From: SKHV01 sp963678565
GTDB lineage: Bacteria; Bacteroidota; Bacteroidia; Bacteroidales; Prolixibacteraceae
DNA: 64,000 nt
Direction of reading: 5' to 3'
Assembly (NCBI GenBank): GCA_963678565.1
Contig: OY782875.1
Location: forward strand, 1,302,001 to 1,366,000
Position numbers and translations under genes: made by a program. Below are positions 8,739 to 17,309 of the stretch, piece after piece. Position 1 is the stretch's first letter. Every line of letters starts with the position of its first letter. The notes beneath the pieces were generated by a model, which was given only the letters and a program-made list of their open reading frames with translations, was not told the origin of the DNA and made no database searches.

Positions 8739-10022
8739 ATGAAGAAAGTTTTAATCATAACATATTATTGGCCTCCTGCCGGTGGTGGCGGTGTTCAGCG
8801 CTGGTTGAAGTTTGTAAAATATTTGCCACAACTGGGGTATAAGCCAGTGGTGGTTGTTCCTGAAAATGCTGATTATCCAACAAATGATGAAACTTTATTG
8901 AGTGATATCCCCAAAGAAGCTGAGATTATTAGAATTCCGATTTGGGAACCTTACCGACTTTTTAAATTTATTACCGGCAAAAAGGAAAATGAAAAAGTGA
9001 ACACCGGTTTTTTATTTGATGATGGTAAAAAAGGGGTGCTTGAGCGAATAAGTTTGTGGTTGCGCGGAAATGTTTTAATTCCCGATCCACGTGTATTTTG
9101 GGTACGCCCCGTTGTAAAGAAACTTTCAAGGAAAATTGATGAAATTAATCCAGAAGTAATTGTTACTACTGGTCCTCCACACAGTGTTCATTTGATTGGT
9201 TTAAAACTGAAACAACGTAAAAAAGTGAAATGGATAGCCGATTTCAGAGATCCATGGAGCACCATTGATTACCTCGATTTTTTCAATCTTTCAAAATTTG
9301 CACGAAATCAACAAAAAAGATTAGAGCGGAAGGTGTTGCAAGAATCTGATTTGGTGCTATCGGTAAGTGAAAATTGGAAAAAGGAATTACAAGAACTAGG
9401 CGCTAAAAATATCTCGGTAATTACCAATGGATATGATGAAAGCGATTTTGCCGACTATCAAAAAGTGCATTCTGATAAGTTTATCTTCACCTATACCGGC
9501 TTGATAACTTCTTTGCGGAATCCTAAAAAATTATGGGAATTATTGGAGGAGTTGCTGGAAACTAATCCTAAAATTGCAGCTAAATTTGAATTGCGTTTAA
9601 TTGGGAATATCGATTTACAAGTAATTAAAGGGATTGAATCGAAGAAGCGATTGTCTTCGAAATTGAATTATATGGGCTATCTTAACCACCGTGAAGTTTT
9701 GAAAGCATATAGCGAATCATCGATTTTGTTGTTGCTCATCAATCAATCGGATAATGCTTTGGGGCACATTCCCGGGAAATTATTTGAATATCTGGCCGCA
9801 CAAACTCCTGTGTTGGCTCTAGGAGAGAAGAATGGAGATGTTGGCCGAATATTGAAAGAAACAGGGAATGGGAGGATATTTGTAGAGGCAGAGCAGGCGG
9901 AAATTACTACTTTTATAGAAGAATGTTATGAGTCGGCTGTTTCAATCGAAAATTCTACTATAAAGATGTTTTCACGAAAAGAATTAACCAGAACATTAAT
10001 TGCCGAAATTGAAAAATTATAA
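8739..10022 (+). CDS. Glycosyltransferase family 4
   Basis: A 427-residue GT-B protein. The N-terminal domain begins ILIITYYWPPAGGGGVQRW-like (residues 4-22), the glycine-rich acceptor-site loop of GT4 enzymes. The C-terminal domain has PGKLFEYLAAQTPVLALG (about 345-362), which contacts the nucleotide sugar, including the conserved Glu of the EX-type motif. No membrane segment is evident. It probably adds one sugar of the surface polysaccharide on the cytoplasmic face; donor and acceptor cannot be told from sequence. It heads a plus-strand group of three glycosyltransferases that converges on the minus-strand dideoxysugar operon. A possible -7 box TATTTTTG lies at 8717-8724, without a clear -33 partner. 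Confidence 0.85.
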   Translation: MKKVLIITYYWPPAGGGGVQRWLKFVKYLPQLGYKPVVVVPENADYPTNDETLLSDIPKEAEIIRIPIWEPYRLFKFITGKKENEKVNTGFLFDDGKKGVLERISLWLRGNVLIPDPRVFWVRPVVKKLSRKIDEINPEVIVTTGPPHSVHLIGLKLKQRKKVKWIADFRDPWSTIDYLDFFNLSKFARNQQKRLERKVLQESDLVLSVSENWKKELQELGAKNISVITNGYDESDFADYQKVHSDKFIFTYTGLITSLRNPKKLWELLEELLETNPKIAAKFELRLIGNIDLQVIKGIESKKRLSSKLNYMGYLNHREVLKAYSESSILLLLINQSDNALGHIPGKLFEYLAAQTPVLALGEKNGDVGRILKETGNGRIFVEAEQAEITTFIEECYESAVSIENSTIKMFSRKELTRTLIAEIEKL

Positions 10023-10036
10023 TCTCTCTAAAATTC

Positions 10037-10942
10037 ATGCTTAAAGTAAGTGTCATATTAACTACCTATAATTCAGAGCGATTTATTCAAAGAGCGCTTA
10101 CCTCACTTAAAAGTCAAGAAGGGCAAGGCAAATTGTTTACTCTTGAGATTCTTGTTATTGATGATTGCTCCTCAGATACTACGGTTGAAATACTTAATCA
10201 AAACGGTATTGATTTCTTGTCCACTTCAAAAAATAGTGGCGGTCCGAATACTGGACGCAATATTGGATTGAAGAGCGCAACAGGTGATTACATTGTTATA
10301 ATGGATCACGACGATGAGTGGTTGCCTAATAGAATTAAACAGCAACTAAAATATGCTGAATTAGCTCCCATAGTTACTTGTGGATATAATGTTATAGAAA
10401 ACGATTTAAAATATATTCCCAAGGTTTCAAAATCAACATCCAAAGTTATTCAATATAAGAAGAATGAAACCTTTATCGATAAGATTTCGAAGGTGAAGAA
10501 TAAGCAGATTACCTATTTAGGAAGTATCATGTTTAATTCTAGTTTGAAACAAATAATATTCGAAGAATATTTCGGACAGATTGATTTTGATTGGATCGCT
10601 CGAATTTTTCACCAGAATAACTCAATTGAGGTTTGTGATAAATTGTATAACCGATATGTTTATGATGAAAATTTATCGCTTAATAAAACATATCGCATTC
10701 GTGATTACTACTTCTCGTTAATGACCTTGGAAGAATTTGTTAAAGATTACCCCAAAGAAGTGAATTTGGGAAGAAAGCGAATTAATGGAACACGTGCTCG
10801 ATATCACTATTTAATTGGAGAGAAGACGGAGGCTCGTTACTATTTCAAAAAGTCGAGTTTCAATTTGAAAACTGTTCTTTTTTTGCTAACCAGTTTTGTG
10901 GGGCATAAGTTAGTTGTTAAAAAATTTAATTTCTTCGGTTAA
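10037..10942 (+). CDS. Glycosyltransferase family 2
   Basis: A 301-residue GT-A fold protein. It starts with the standard LKVSVILTTYNSERFIQRAL strand-loop-helix, followed by IDDCSSDTT and the metal-binding MDHDDEW (DxD, about residues 93-99). The C-terminal third is less conserved and basic. Fourteen bases separate it from the preceding GT4 gene and eight from the next GT2 gene, so the three are one operon. It most likely transfers a sugar to the lipid-linked repeat unit; the specificity cannot be read from sequence. The DNA from here to about 15 kb looks more AT-rich than the flanking housekeeping regions, which is usual in variable polysaccharide loci. Confidence 0.85.
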   Translation: MLKVSVILTTYNSERFIQRALTSLKSQEGQGKLFTLEILVIDDCSSDTTVEILNQNGIDFLSTSKNSGGPNTGRNIGLKSATGDYIVIMDHDDEWLPNRIKQQLKYAELAPIVTCGYNVIENDLKYIPKVSKSTSKVIQYKKNETFIDKISKVKNKQITYLGSIMFNSSLKQIIFEEYFGQIDFDWIARIFHQNNSIEVCDKLYNRYVYDENLSLNKTYRIRDYYFSLMTLEEFVKDYPKEVNLGRKRINGTRARYHYLIGEKTEARYYFKKSSFNLKTVLFLLTSFVGHKLVVKKFNFFG

Positions 10943-10950
10943 TTCTACTT

Positions 10951-11790
10951 ATGAAAAAGCAAGCACCTTTAGTTTCGATTTGTATCCCAACCTACAATGG
11001 TGAAGCATTTTTAGCTGAAGCAATTGATTCGGCTATCAATCAAACTTATCGTCCATTAGAGATTGTTATTTCTGATGATGCATCAAAAGACAATACGAAA
11101 GCGATTATTAAAGAGAAGCATAACGAAACTGATATACCGTTGACCTTATTCAACCATAAACCCAGTGGAATTGGAGCAAACTGGAATAACTGTGTGAAAA
11201 ATTCGAAAGGGGAGTTTATTAAATTTTTATTTCAGGACGATTTATTGAATGAGAATTGTATTGAAGAAATGATGCAATTTCAGATTAATTCTGAAGAAGA
11301 GCTTGGTTTGATTTTTTCAGATCGTACCATATTTGGTGAAATAGACTCATTGGGATTGAAAAATTATCAATATTTTAATTATGAGCCTATTTTTAATGGT
11401 TATGATATTCTAAAAAGGAAAGATTTATATCATCATCCGCGAAACAAAATTGGAGAGCCTATAACAACACTTATACCAACGAAAGTATTAAAACAGGTTG
11501 GTTTATTTAATGAACAATTAGAACAATCATTAGATTATGAGATGTGGTATCGTATCTGTCATCATTATAAGATTGGTTATATCGATAAAGAGCTTGTAAA
11601 GTTTAGAATTCATAAAAATCAAACAACTCAGAATAATATCAAGAAAGTAACCAAAGATCGTTATTTATTACCTTTATTATTGCTTAAAAAACATTGGACT
11701 GTACTAAATGCAAGAGTTTTGGTTTTGTTGTTGTATAAATTACTGAGCGGTGGAAGTTGGTATTTTTTTAGAAAGAAGGTTATTCTATAG
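10951..11790 (+). CDS. Glycosyltransferase family 2
   Basis: A 279-residue GT-A fold protein with the N-terminal VSICIPTYNGEAFLAEAID, ISDDASKDNT (about residues 41-50) and the DxD-like FQDDLL at about 93-98. A hydrophobic and basic C-terminal tail (VLVLLLYKLLSGGSWYFFRKK) could anchor it to the membrane surface. It is the last gene of the plus-strand trio and faces the minus-strand GT2 gene tail to tail, with 43 AT-rich bases between them. That gap contains the small palindrome TATTCTATAGAATA over the stop codon but no clear GC-rich terminator. Donor and acceptor are unknown. Confidence 0.85.
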   Translation: MKKQAPLVSICIPTYNGEAFLAEAIDSAINQTYRPLEIVISDDASKDNTKAIIKEKHNETDIPLTLFNHKPSGIGANWNNCVKNSKGEFIKFLFQDDLLNENCIEEMMQFQINSEEELGLIFSDRTIFGEIDSLGLKNYQYFNYEPIFNGYDILKRKDLYHHPRNKIGEPITTLIPTKVLKQVGLFNEQLEQSLDYEMWYRICHHYKIGYIDKELVKFRIHKNQTTQNNIKKVTKDRYLLPLLLLKKHWTVLNARVLVLLLYKLLSGGSWYFFRKKVIL

Positions 11791-11833
11791 AATATTTATT
11801 TTACTTATTTTAAATAGCTTTTGTATTTGGTTT

Positions 11834-12733
11834 TTAGAATAGTATTTTTCTGATATCTTTATTTTTTAGCAGCATCGGTTTTCGTATAACATTTAGGATA
11901 TATTTTTTTTTGAAATGACGTTTTTCAATTAATCCCATTTTAATTAGCACTAGAGCTAGTTGAGGAGATAATTTTTTAATCGATTTGAATTTTGTTAATA
12001 TACTATTAAACGATTCTAAATTAGTTTCTTCTTTTAATGATGCGATTGCTTCTATAATAGAGTTGATTATGTTTTTCTTATTATAATTGACGCCAGATGC
12101 AGTACTTGCATTTTTACGTACAAAAAATAACCTATCAGCCATTTCAAATTCAAAAAAGTTAACCACTAATTTCCATAAAGTTACATAGTCACTTGGTGCA
12201 AGTTTGTTTTTAACCTTCACAAAGCCATTAATATCGGCAAAGGTTTTTCTTGAATAACATGTTCCACTTGGGGTTACTCCTCCCCAGTTAAAAATATCTA
12301 GTGCATTTATACCAGCTGCAATTTCATTTAAGCGATAACCACCTTTGCTCCAAATTGGAAAATAATCTCGAAATAAACTTCTTCCCCATAGAACGTATCG
12401 TTTTGGAAAACCTCTTTTTTGAATTATTTCATAAAACTTTGTTAATGAATCAGAAAGCAATTGATCATCAGAATGGCAAAATATTATATAATCACCTTTT
12501 GCTTTTTCAAGACAGATATTATGATTTTCAAACATACTAACAGTCTCATTATTTGTTATGGTTCTTATTGTATCTCCAAATTCATTTAATATGTTTTCAG
12601 TATTATCAGTGCTGTTATTATTTACAACTAGTATCTCATAATCTTCAGTGAAACTTTGACTAATGCAACTTGTAATCGTGTTCTTTATTGTTTCTTCATT
12701 ATTGAAGGTGGGAATTGCTATCGTAAATATCAT
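11834..12733 (-). CDS. Glycosyltransferase family 2
   Basis: A 299-residue GT-A protein with FTIAIPTFNNEETIKNTI, VVNNNSTDNT and the metal site HSDDQ (about residues 90-94). It is the last gene of the long minus-strand operon and its start overlaps the end of the epimerase/reductase gene by four bases (ATGA type), which suggests translational coupling. Because it directly follows the CDP-dideoxyhexose genes, it is a candidate for the transferase that places that sugar, but this is inference from position only. The C-terminal region is lysine-rich, as expected for a membrane-associated transferase. Confidence 0.83.
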   Translation of the reverse strand: MIFTIAIPTFNNEETIKNTITSCISQSFTEDYEILVVNNNSTDNTENILNEFGDTIRTITNNETVSMFENHNICLEKAKGDYIIFCHSDDQLLSDSLTKFYEIIQKRGFPKRYVLWGRSLFRDYFPIWSKGGYRLNEIAAGINALDIFNWGGVTPSGTCYSRKTFADINGFVKVKNKLAPSDYVTLWKLVVNFFEFEMADRLFFVRKNASTASGVNYNKKNIINSIIEAIASLKEETNLESFNSILTKFKSIKKLSPQLALVLIKMGLIEKRHFKKKYILNVIRKPMLLKNKDIRKILF

Positions 12734-13611
12734 TTTTTAAAAGTCTTTTTAATATTGTTAATCAAACTATCTGATGCTTCCCAATCTGGGATTGTTTTAT
12801 TGTTTTCCCATGGTTGCATTACTTCTCGCAGGCGATAAGGCTTTTTTCCCCAATTTATTTTAAGTTTTTTACCTGTTGCTTTTTCAAATAAAATAGCAAG
12901 ATCTTTTAAGGTATATTTTGTTTTGGCTCGAACCGCAAATGTATCGCCATTTTTAATTCGTGCATCTCCTGTTTCTATGTGTTTTACGAGAAGGCTATAC
13001 GCACTTACAACATCATCAATGTGAGAAATATCAATTACTTGATTCCCTGGTGACATATCTAATGACTCACCCGAATTTGCTATTTGTTCCCATAAATTAA
13101 AAATTTTTGGTCGTCCATCATTTATTCCAAAAGTGTCTGAAAGCTTTATTGTACAAAAGTTGATCTTATTTGTTTCCCAATAATATCTTGATATACTTTC
13201 AAATGCTTGTTTACTGGCAGCATATAGATTCACAGGAGAATATTCCTTGTTTTGGTAATGCTGCCAAAATGTGCCAGTATTGATGAACCAATTTATTTTT
13301 GCTACAGAAGCACATTCTAAAACATGAGTTCCAAATCGGACATTAACATCAATTAATTGATTTGCTTGATTTGATGAATGGTTAGTAAGATATAAAGATG
13401 CTAAGTGAATGATTATATCAAATTTTTCATGTTTAAAAAATTTAATATCAATATCTGGATTTTCTTCGCACAAACGGTAGGTAGCAACATTGTTTCCAAA
13501 AGGAGATGATGCTTCACCATGAAGGTTAATTGTAATTTTATGGTTATTTACTAGATTATTAACTAAGTGTTTTCCAATAAATCCTGTGGCGCCTGTAACA
13601 AATATTTTCAT
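12730..13611 (-). CDS. SDR-family CDP-sugar reductase, probable last step of the dideoxyhexose route (AscF-like)
   Basis: A 293-residue extended short-chain dehydrogenase. The NAD(P)-binding loop TGATGFIGKH is at residues 7-16 and the catalytic Tyr-x3-Lys is in LYAASKQAFE. NTGTFWQHY sits where reductases of this group carry their active-site serine or threonine. In 3,6-dideoxyhexose clusters an enzyme of this type reduces the C4 ketone of the CDP-sugar (RfbJ for abequose, RfbS for paratose, AscF for ascarylose). The gene follows the E1, E3 and epimerase genes, which favours AscF, but sequence alone does not separate these reductases or exclude an epimerase. It overlaps the following GT2 gene by four bases. 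Confidence 0.65.
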   Translation of the reverse strand: MKIFVTGATGFIGKHLVNNLVNNHKITINLHGEASSPFGNNVATYRLCEENPDIDIKFFKHEKFDIIIHLASLYLTNHSSNQANQLIDVNVRFGTHVLECASVAKINWFINTGTFWQHYQNKEYSPVNLYAASKQAFESISRYYWETNKINFCTIKLSDTFGINDGRPKIFNLWEQIANSGESLDMSPGNQVIDISHIDDVVSAYSLLVKHIETGDARIKNGDTFAVRAKTKYTLKDLAILFEKATGKKLKINWGKKPYRLREVMQPWENNKTIPDWEASDSLINNIKKTFKK

Positions 13612-13619
13612 TTTAATCC

Positions 13620-14156
13620 TTAAAAAGGTGACTTGAAATTATCAAAAGAAACAAAGCTTTGGTCTCTTTCTGATATCGTTGGATTTTCAATCTTCCAATT
13701 AAATCCAAATGAGTCAAACTTTATTCCTTTATCATTATGTGGAGAGTATTCGGTGCTTTGATTATATTCTATTATCGTTTTGTCTTCTAAAGCAACAAAG
13801 CCATGTGCGAAACCAGTAGGAATGTATAAAGTTATGCCTTCTTTGCTATCAATATCTATATCGAAATATTTACCATAAGTTGATGAATTTTTTCTAAGAT
13901 CTAATGCAACATCGCAAATTCGACCATTAATAACGTTTACCAATTTTATATGATCATACGGTGGTGTTTGAAAATGCATTCCCCTAATTACATTCTTGTT
14001 TGAAATCGAATAATAACGTTCTCTGATTTCCAAATCGATCCCTAATTCTCTATATATATATTGATTGTATGTCTTAATAAAACTTCCTCTATTATCATTA
14101 AAAACGGGGTTTTCAATAATGAATAAACCATCAAATTTTGTTTTTATTATTTTCAT
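13620..14156 (-). CDS. RmlC-like cupin sugar epimerase (candidate AscE 5-epimerase)
   Basis: A 178-residue cupin of the dTDP-4-dehydrorhamnose 3,5-epimerase family. It has RGMHFQ with His61 as the catalytic base, Lys71 in HIKLV, PTGFAHGF, and the tyrosine in IEYNQS. Length and order of motifs are normal for RmlC. No dTDP-glucose genes lie nearby; instead it sits between the E3-like reductase and the final reductase of a CDP-glucose-derived pathway. In Yersinia pseudotuberculosis serogroup V the equivalent gene is ascE, which inverts C5 of the CDP-3,6-dideoxy-4-hexulose on the way to L-ascarylose. That role is inferred from position and not from any residue visible here. Confidence 0.7.
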   Translation of the reverse strand: MKIIKTKFDGLFIIENPVFNDNRGSFIKTYNQYIYRELGIDLEIRERYYSISNKNVIRGMHFQTPPYDHIKLVNVINGRICDVALDLRKNSSTYGKYFDIDIDSKEGITLYIPTGFAHGFVALEDKTIIEYNQSTEYSPHNDKGIKFDSFGFNWKIENPTISERDQSFVSFDNFKSPF

Positions 14157-14181
14157 TTTATTTGGTCATTTAAGAAAATGT

Positions 14182-14865
14182 TTATTCCCAATCATCAGTC
14201 AATATATTATTTCTATGAACGCCTTTTTTAATTAAAATTTCTTTAAAAGAAAAAATCATTGCCGGAGGTCCTGAAATAAAAAAATCAACATCAGTCCCAG
14301 TTTGTTTTATTATTTGATCAAGTTTAATATGACCATCAGTATCTTCGTAAAAATCATATATTGAAGCGGTTGGATTAGTTATATGATTCAATTCTTGCTT
14401 ATAAATATTAAAATCAATGGATTTAAAACCAAGGTAGATTTTAGGGTTAATATATTCTCTAAATGTTTCATGTGTAAAGAGAGACAAAAATGGCGTTATT
14501 CCTGTTCCTCCCGCTATAAAAACAGTATTTGTTTTATTATGATCTTGTTGAAATAAATCACCATATGGTAATTTAAGCCACAACTCCATCTCTGGCTTGA
14601 GTTGCTTTTCCATTTCTTGAGTAAAAGTTCCCTTTACAGCATAAGTGATTGTCAGTGTTTTATTTGTCGGATTACTTTGCAATGAAAAGCATCGAGATTC
14701 AGGCCATTGCTCACTACCATCGTAATCAGCATCTAATGCTAAATGTAAAAATTGTCCAGGTTGATATTTAAAAGGTCGTTTTAAAGATTCGAACTCAATC
14801 GTATATATGCCTTTAAATGGATTTTTAATGGATATTATTCGTGATCTATATTTCTTTGCAAGCAT
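14182..14865 (-). CDS. Ferredoxin-NADP reductase-like flavoprotein, E3-type, without ferredoxin domain
   Basis: A 227-residue flavin reductase. The FAD segment is RCFSLQS (from Arg58), GTFTQEM lies near 80, the NAD(P)-binding loop GGTGITP is at 119-125 and SGPPAM is at 198-203, with the family's acidic-aromatic C-terminus DDWE. In Yersinia, E3 (DdhD/AscD) passes electrons from NADH through FAD and a fused plant-type [2Fe-2S] domain to E1. That domain, with its C-x4-C-x2-C motif, is absent here: the protein starts directly at the FAD-binding barrel and contains a single cysteine (residue 59). The gene begins five bases after E1 and is surely its partner, so the electron path must differ or need a separate ferredoxin. 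Confidence 0.78.
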   Translation of the reverse strand: MLAKKYRSRIISIKNPFKGIYTIEFESLKRPFKYQPGQFLHLALDADYDGSEQWPESRCFSLQSNPTNKTLTITYAVKGTFTQEMEKQLKPEMELWLKLPYGDLFQQDHNKTNTVFIAGGTGITPFLSLFTHETFREYINPKIYLGFKSIDFNIYKQELNHITNPTASIYDFYEDTDGHIKLDQIIKQTGTDVDFFISGPPAMIFSFKEILIKKGVHRNNILTDDWE

Positions 14866-14870
14866 TTTTA

Positions 14871-16190
14871 TTAAGATTGTCGTTCCGAAATAAATTCATC
14901 TAGTATCCCTTTAGCATAAGTAAACATTTCTGTTGTCAGTCCTGGATAAGTTCCTAAAAAGAAGGTATTGTCCATTATATGATCAGTATTTTCAAGATGG
15001 TCTGCAATTCTATAATCTCGGTTCATAAAACCAGGTTGCTTGGTCATATTTCCAGCAAACAAATTTCTTGTTTCAATTAGTTTCTTGTTAAAGAATGCAG
15101 TGAGCTCATCTCTTGTAAAAGGAACATTCTTTTTTAAGGTAACAATAAACGCAAACCAAGCTGGGTCTGAGTTTTTAGTAGCTTCAGGAAGAATGAAATA
15201 GTCGTCGTATTTCGAAAATATTCGATACCATTCTTTGAAATTTTCTTTTCTTTTTTGACAAAATTCAGGAAGCTTTGCAATTTGTGCCGCTCCAATTGCA
15301 GCCTGTATATCGGTCATTTTTAGATTATAACCGATTTCAGAATATACGTATTTATGGTCAAATCCTAGTGGCAGATTTCCAAATTGTTGTGAAAAACGTT
15401 TTCCGCAGGTGTTGTTTTCTCCCCCAGCACAGTAACAATCGCGTCCCCAATCTCTGAATGCTCTTACTAATTGTGCCAATTGAGGGTCGTTGGTACAAAT
15501 TGCACCTCCTTCTCCTGTTGTGATATGATGAGCTGGGTAAAATGAAATGGTTGATAAGTGTGCAAAACTTCCAGTTTTTTGCTCGTTGTAGGCGCTACCA
15601 AAGGCATCACAATTATCCTCAATTACCCATAGATCATATTTTTCGGCAAGCTCCATAACAGCTGAAATATTAAATGGGTTTCCAAGTGTATGCGCAATAA
15701 AAATACATCGTGTTTTTGATGTAATAGCTTTTTCAAGCATCTCAATGTCGATGTTGTAAGTAGGTATATCTACGTCGACAAATACAGGAATCATACCATA
15801 TTGTATGATTGGTGTAACAGTTGCTGGAAAACCCGCAGCTACTGAAATTACTTCATCTCCAGGTTTTAATTTTTTATCTCCCAGTTTTTCTGATGTTAAT
15901 GCAGAAAAGGCCAAAAGGTTTGCAGATGATCCAGAGTTGGTTAGTAACACATGTTCAACATCTAAAAAGTCAGCTATCTCGTCGGAGAATTCCTCGGAAA
16001 AGCGTCCTTCTGTAAGCCAAAAATCAAGTGATGCTTCAACTGCATTGCATATTTCTTGTTCGTCAAAAACCCGTCCAGCATAGTTTACTCGAGATTTTCC
16101 TGGAATAAATTCTTTTTGGCCAAATCGAGCTTGATAATATTCGATGGTTTTGGTTAGTATTTCTTTTCTAAGTGTTTTATGATCGGTCAT
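14871..16190 (-). CDS. rfbH: CDP-6-deoxy-D-xylo-4-hexulose-3-dehydrase (E1)
   Basis: A 439-residue member of the aminotransferase superfamily that works as a PMP- and [2Fe-2S]-dependent C3 dehydrase. Two diagnostic features are present. First, the PLP lysine is replaced: SFYPAHHITTGEGG carries His221 where aminotransferases have Lys. Second, the cluster ligands have the exact spacing known for E1, C-x57-C-x-C-x7-C (Cys194, Cys252, Cys254, Cys262). The PMP-ring Asp is in VIEDNCDAFG. It removes the C3 hydroxyl of CDP-4-keto-6-deoxyglucose with electrons from E3. It lies between rfbG and the reductase gene, with gaps of 12 and 5 bases. The symbols ddhC and rfbH are both used for this enzyme. Confidence 0.95.
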   Translation of the reverse strand: MTDHKTLRKEILTKTIEYYQARFGQKEFIPGKSRVNYAGRVFDEQEICNAVEASLDFWLTEGRFSEEFSDEIADFLDVEHVLLTNSGSSANLLAFSALTSEKLGDKKLKPGDEVISVAAGFPATVTPIIQYGMIPVFVDVDIPTYNIDIEMLEKAITSKTRCIFIAHTLGNPFNISAVMELAEKYDLWVIEDNCDAFGSAYNEQKTGSFAHLSTISFYPAHHITTGEGGAICTNDPQLAQLVRAFRDWGRDCYCAGGENNTCGKRFSQQFGNLPLGFDHKYVYSEIGYNLKMTDIQAAIGAAQIAKLPEFCQKRKENFKEWYRIFSKYDDYFILPEATKNSDPAWFAFIVTLKKNVPFTRDELTAFFNKKLIETRNLFAGNMTKQPGFMNRDYRIADHLENTDHIMDNTFFLGTYPGLTTEMFTYAKGILDEFISERQS

Positions 16191-16202
16191 ATGTATTCGA
16201 AA

Positions 16203-17285
16203 TTAATTTAAATGATCAGCGTAAAACTGATTAATTTGAAATAAAGTAATCGTTCGCATATTTTCCCCATTAAAATAGGCTTTATGCCATTCCACAATAC
16301 TTTGTAATGCCTGTAATATATCCCATTTAGGAGACCACTGTAATTCAGCCTTTGCTTTTGAACAATCGAGTTTTAAATAGGTCGCCTCATGCAACGTTTT
16401 ATTTTCATTTATTTGATAGGTTGCTTCTGGTCCCCATAATTCACAAAGGTTTTTTGTAATCCAACCCACATCTTTTGCATCAGAATCGTTAGGTCCGAAG
16501 TTCCAAGCTTGAGCGTATTTTGCACCTTCAGCGTAAAGCTTTGCTGCAAGAGTTAAATAACCATTTAATGGCTCTAAAACATGCTGCCATGGACGAATGG
16601 CACCTGGACTTCTAATTTCTAGCTTCTGATTTTTCGATATTGCGTTTATAAAATCAGGAATAAGTCTATCGTTAGCCCAATCTCCTCCACCAATTACATT
16701 TCCTGCACGAGCAGTTGCAATGGCTACTCCATGATCTTGGTATACTTCAGCATTGAAAAATGAATTTCTGTAGGCAGCAGTTATTAATTCAGAACAACCT
16801 TTGCTATTTGAATACGGATCGAAGCCACCCATCGGTTCATTTTCGCGATAGCCCCAATACCATTCTTTGTTTTCGTAGCATTTATCAGTTGTTACGTTCA
16901 CAACAGCTTTTATTGTTGGAGTATTACGACAAGCTTCGAGAAGATTAACTGTTCCCATTATGTTGGTAGAGTATGTGTCAACCGGAAATTTGTACGAATC
17001 ACGAACCAAGGGTTGCGCAGCCATATGGATCACAATTTCAGGTTTTATTTCCAACATTACCTTTTGTAAATGTTCTAAATCTCTTATATCACCAATATGC
17101 GAGGTTACTAGTTCTTCAATTTTTGCTTCGACAAATAAACTTGGCTGGGTTGGAGGTTCAAAAGCGTATCCATATACATCTGCACCCAATTGGTTTAATA
17201 AAAGACTCAACCAAGATCCCTTGAAACCAGTATGACCTGTGATGAAAACTTTACGGCCTTTGTATATATTACTGAATAAATTCAT
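16203..17285 (-). CDS. rfbG: CDP-glucose 4,6-dehydratase
   Basis: A 360-residue extended SDR enzyme. The NAD-binding loop is GHTGFKGSWLSLLL (about residues 17-30), the segment VVNVTTDKCYENKEW carries the Thr-Asp-Lys variant of the catalytic site that is typical of CDP-glucose dehydratases, and YSNSKGCSE contains the catalytic Tyr and Lys. It converts CDP-glucose to CDP-4-keto-6-deoxyglucose, the substrate of E1. It follows the cytidylyltransferase by 24 bases and precedes rfbH by 12, the same order as in Salmonella and Yersinia dideoxyhexose clusters. Length is normal. Confidence 0.94.
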   Translation of the reverse strand: MNLFSNIYKGRKVFITGHTGFKGSWLSLLLNQLGADVYGYAFEPPTQPSLFVEAKIEELVTSHIGDIRDLEHLQKVMLEIKPEIVIHMAAQPLVRDSYKFPVDTYSTNIMGTVNLLEACRNTPTIKAVVNVTTDKCYENKEWYWGYRENEPMGGFDPYSNSKGCSELITAAYRNSFFNAEVYQDHGVAIATARAGNVIGGGDWANDRLIPDFINAISKNQKLEIRSPGAIRPWQHVLEPLNGYLTLAAKLYAEGAKYAQAWNFGPNDSDAKDVGWITKNLCELWGPEATYQINENKTLHEATYLKLDCSKAKAELQWSPKWDILQALQSIVEWHKAYFNGENMRTITLFQINQFYADHLN

Positions 17286-17309
17286 TCTTATTAATTGGGA
17301 AGATTTAAA

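Noticed and set aside
14871..16190. Ordinary PLP sugar aminotransferase
   Set aside because: The PLP lysine is replaced by His221 and the four cluster cysteines have the E1 spacing, so it is the dehydrase.
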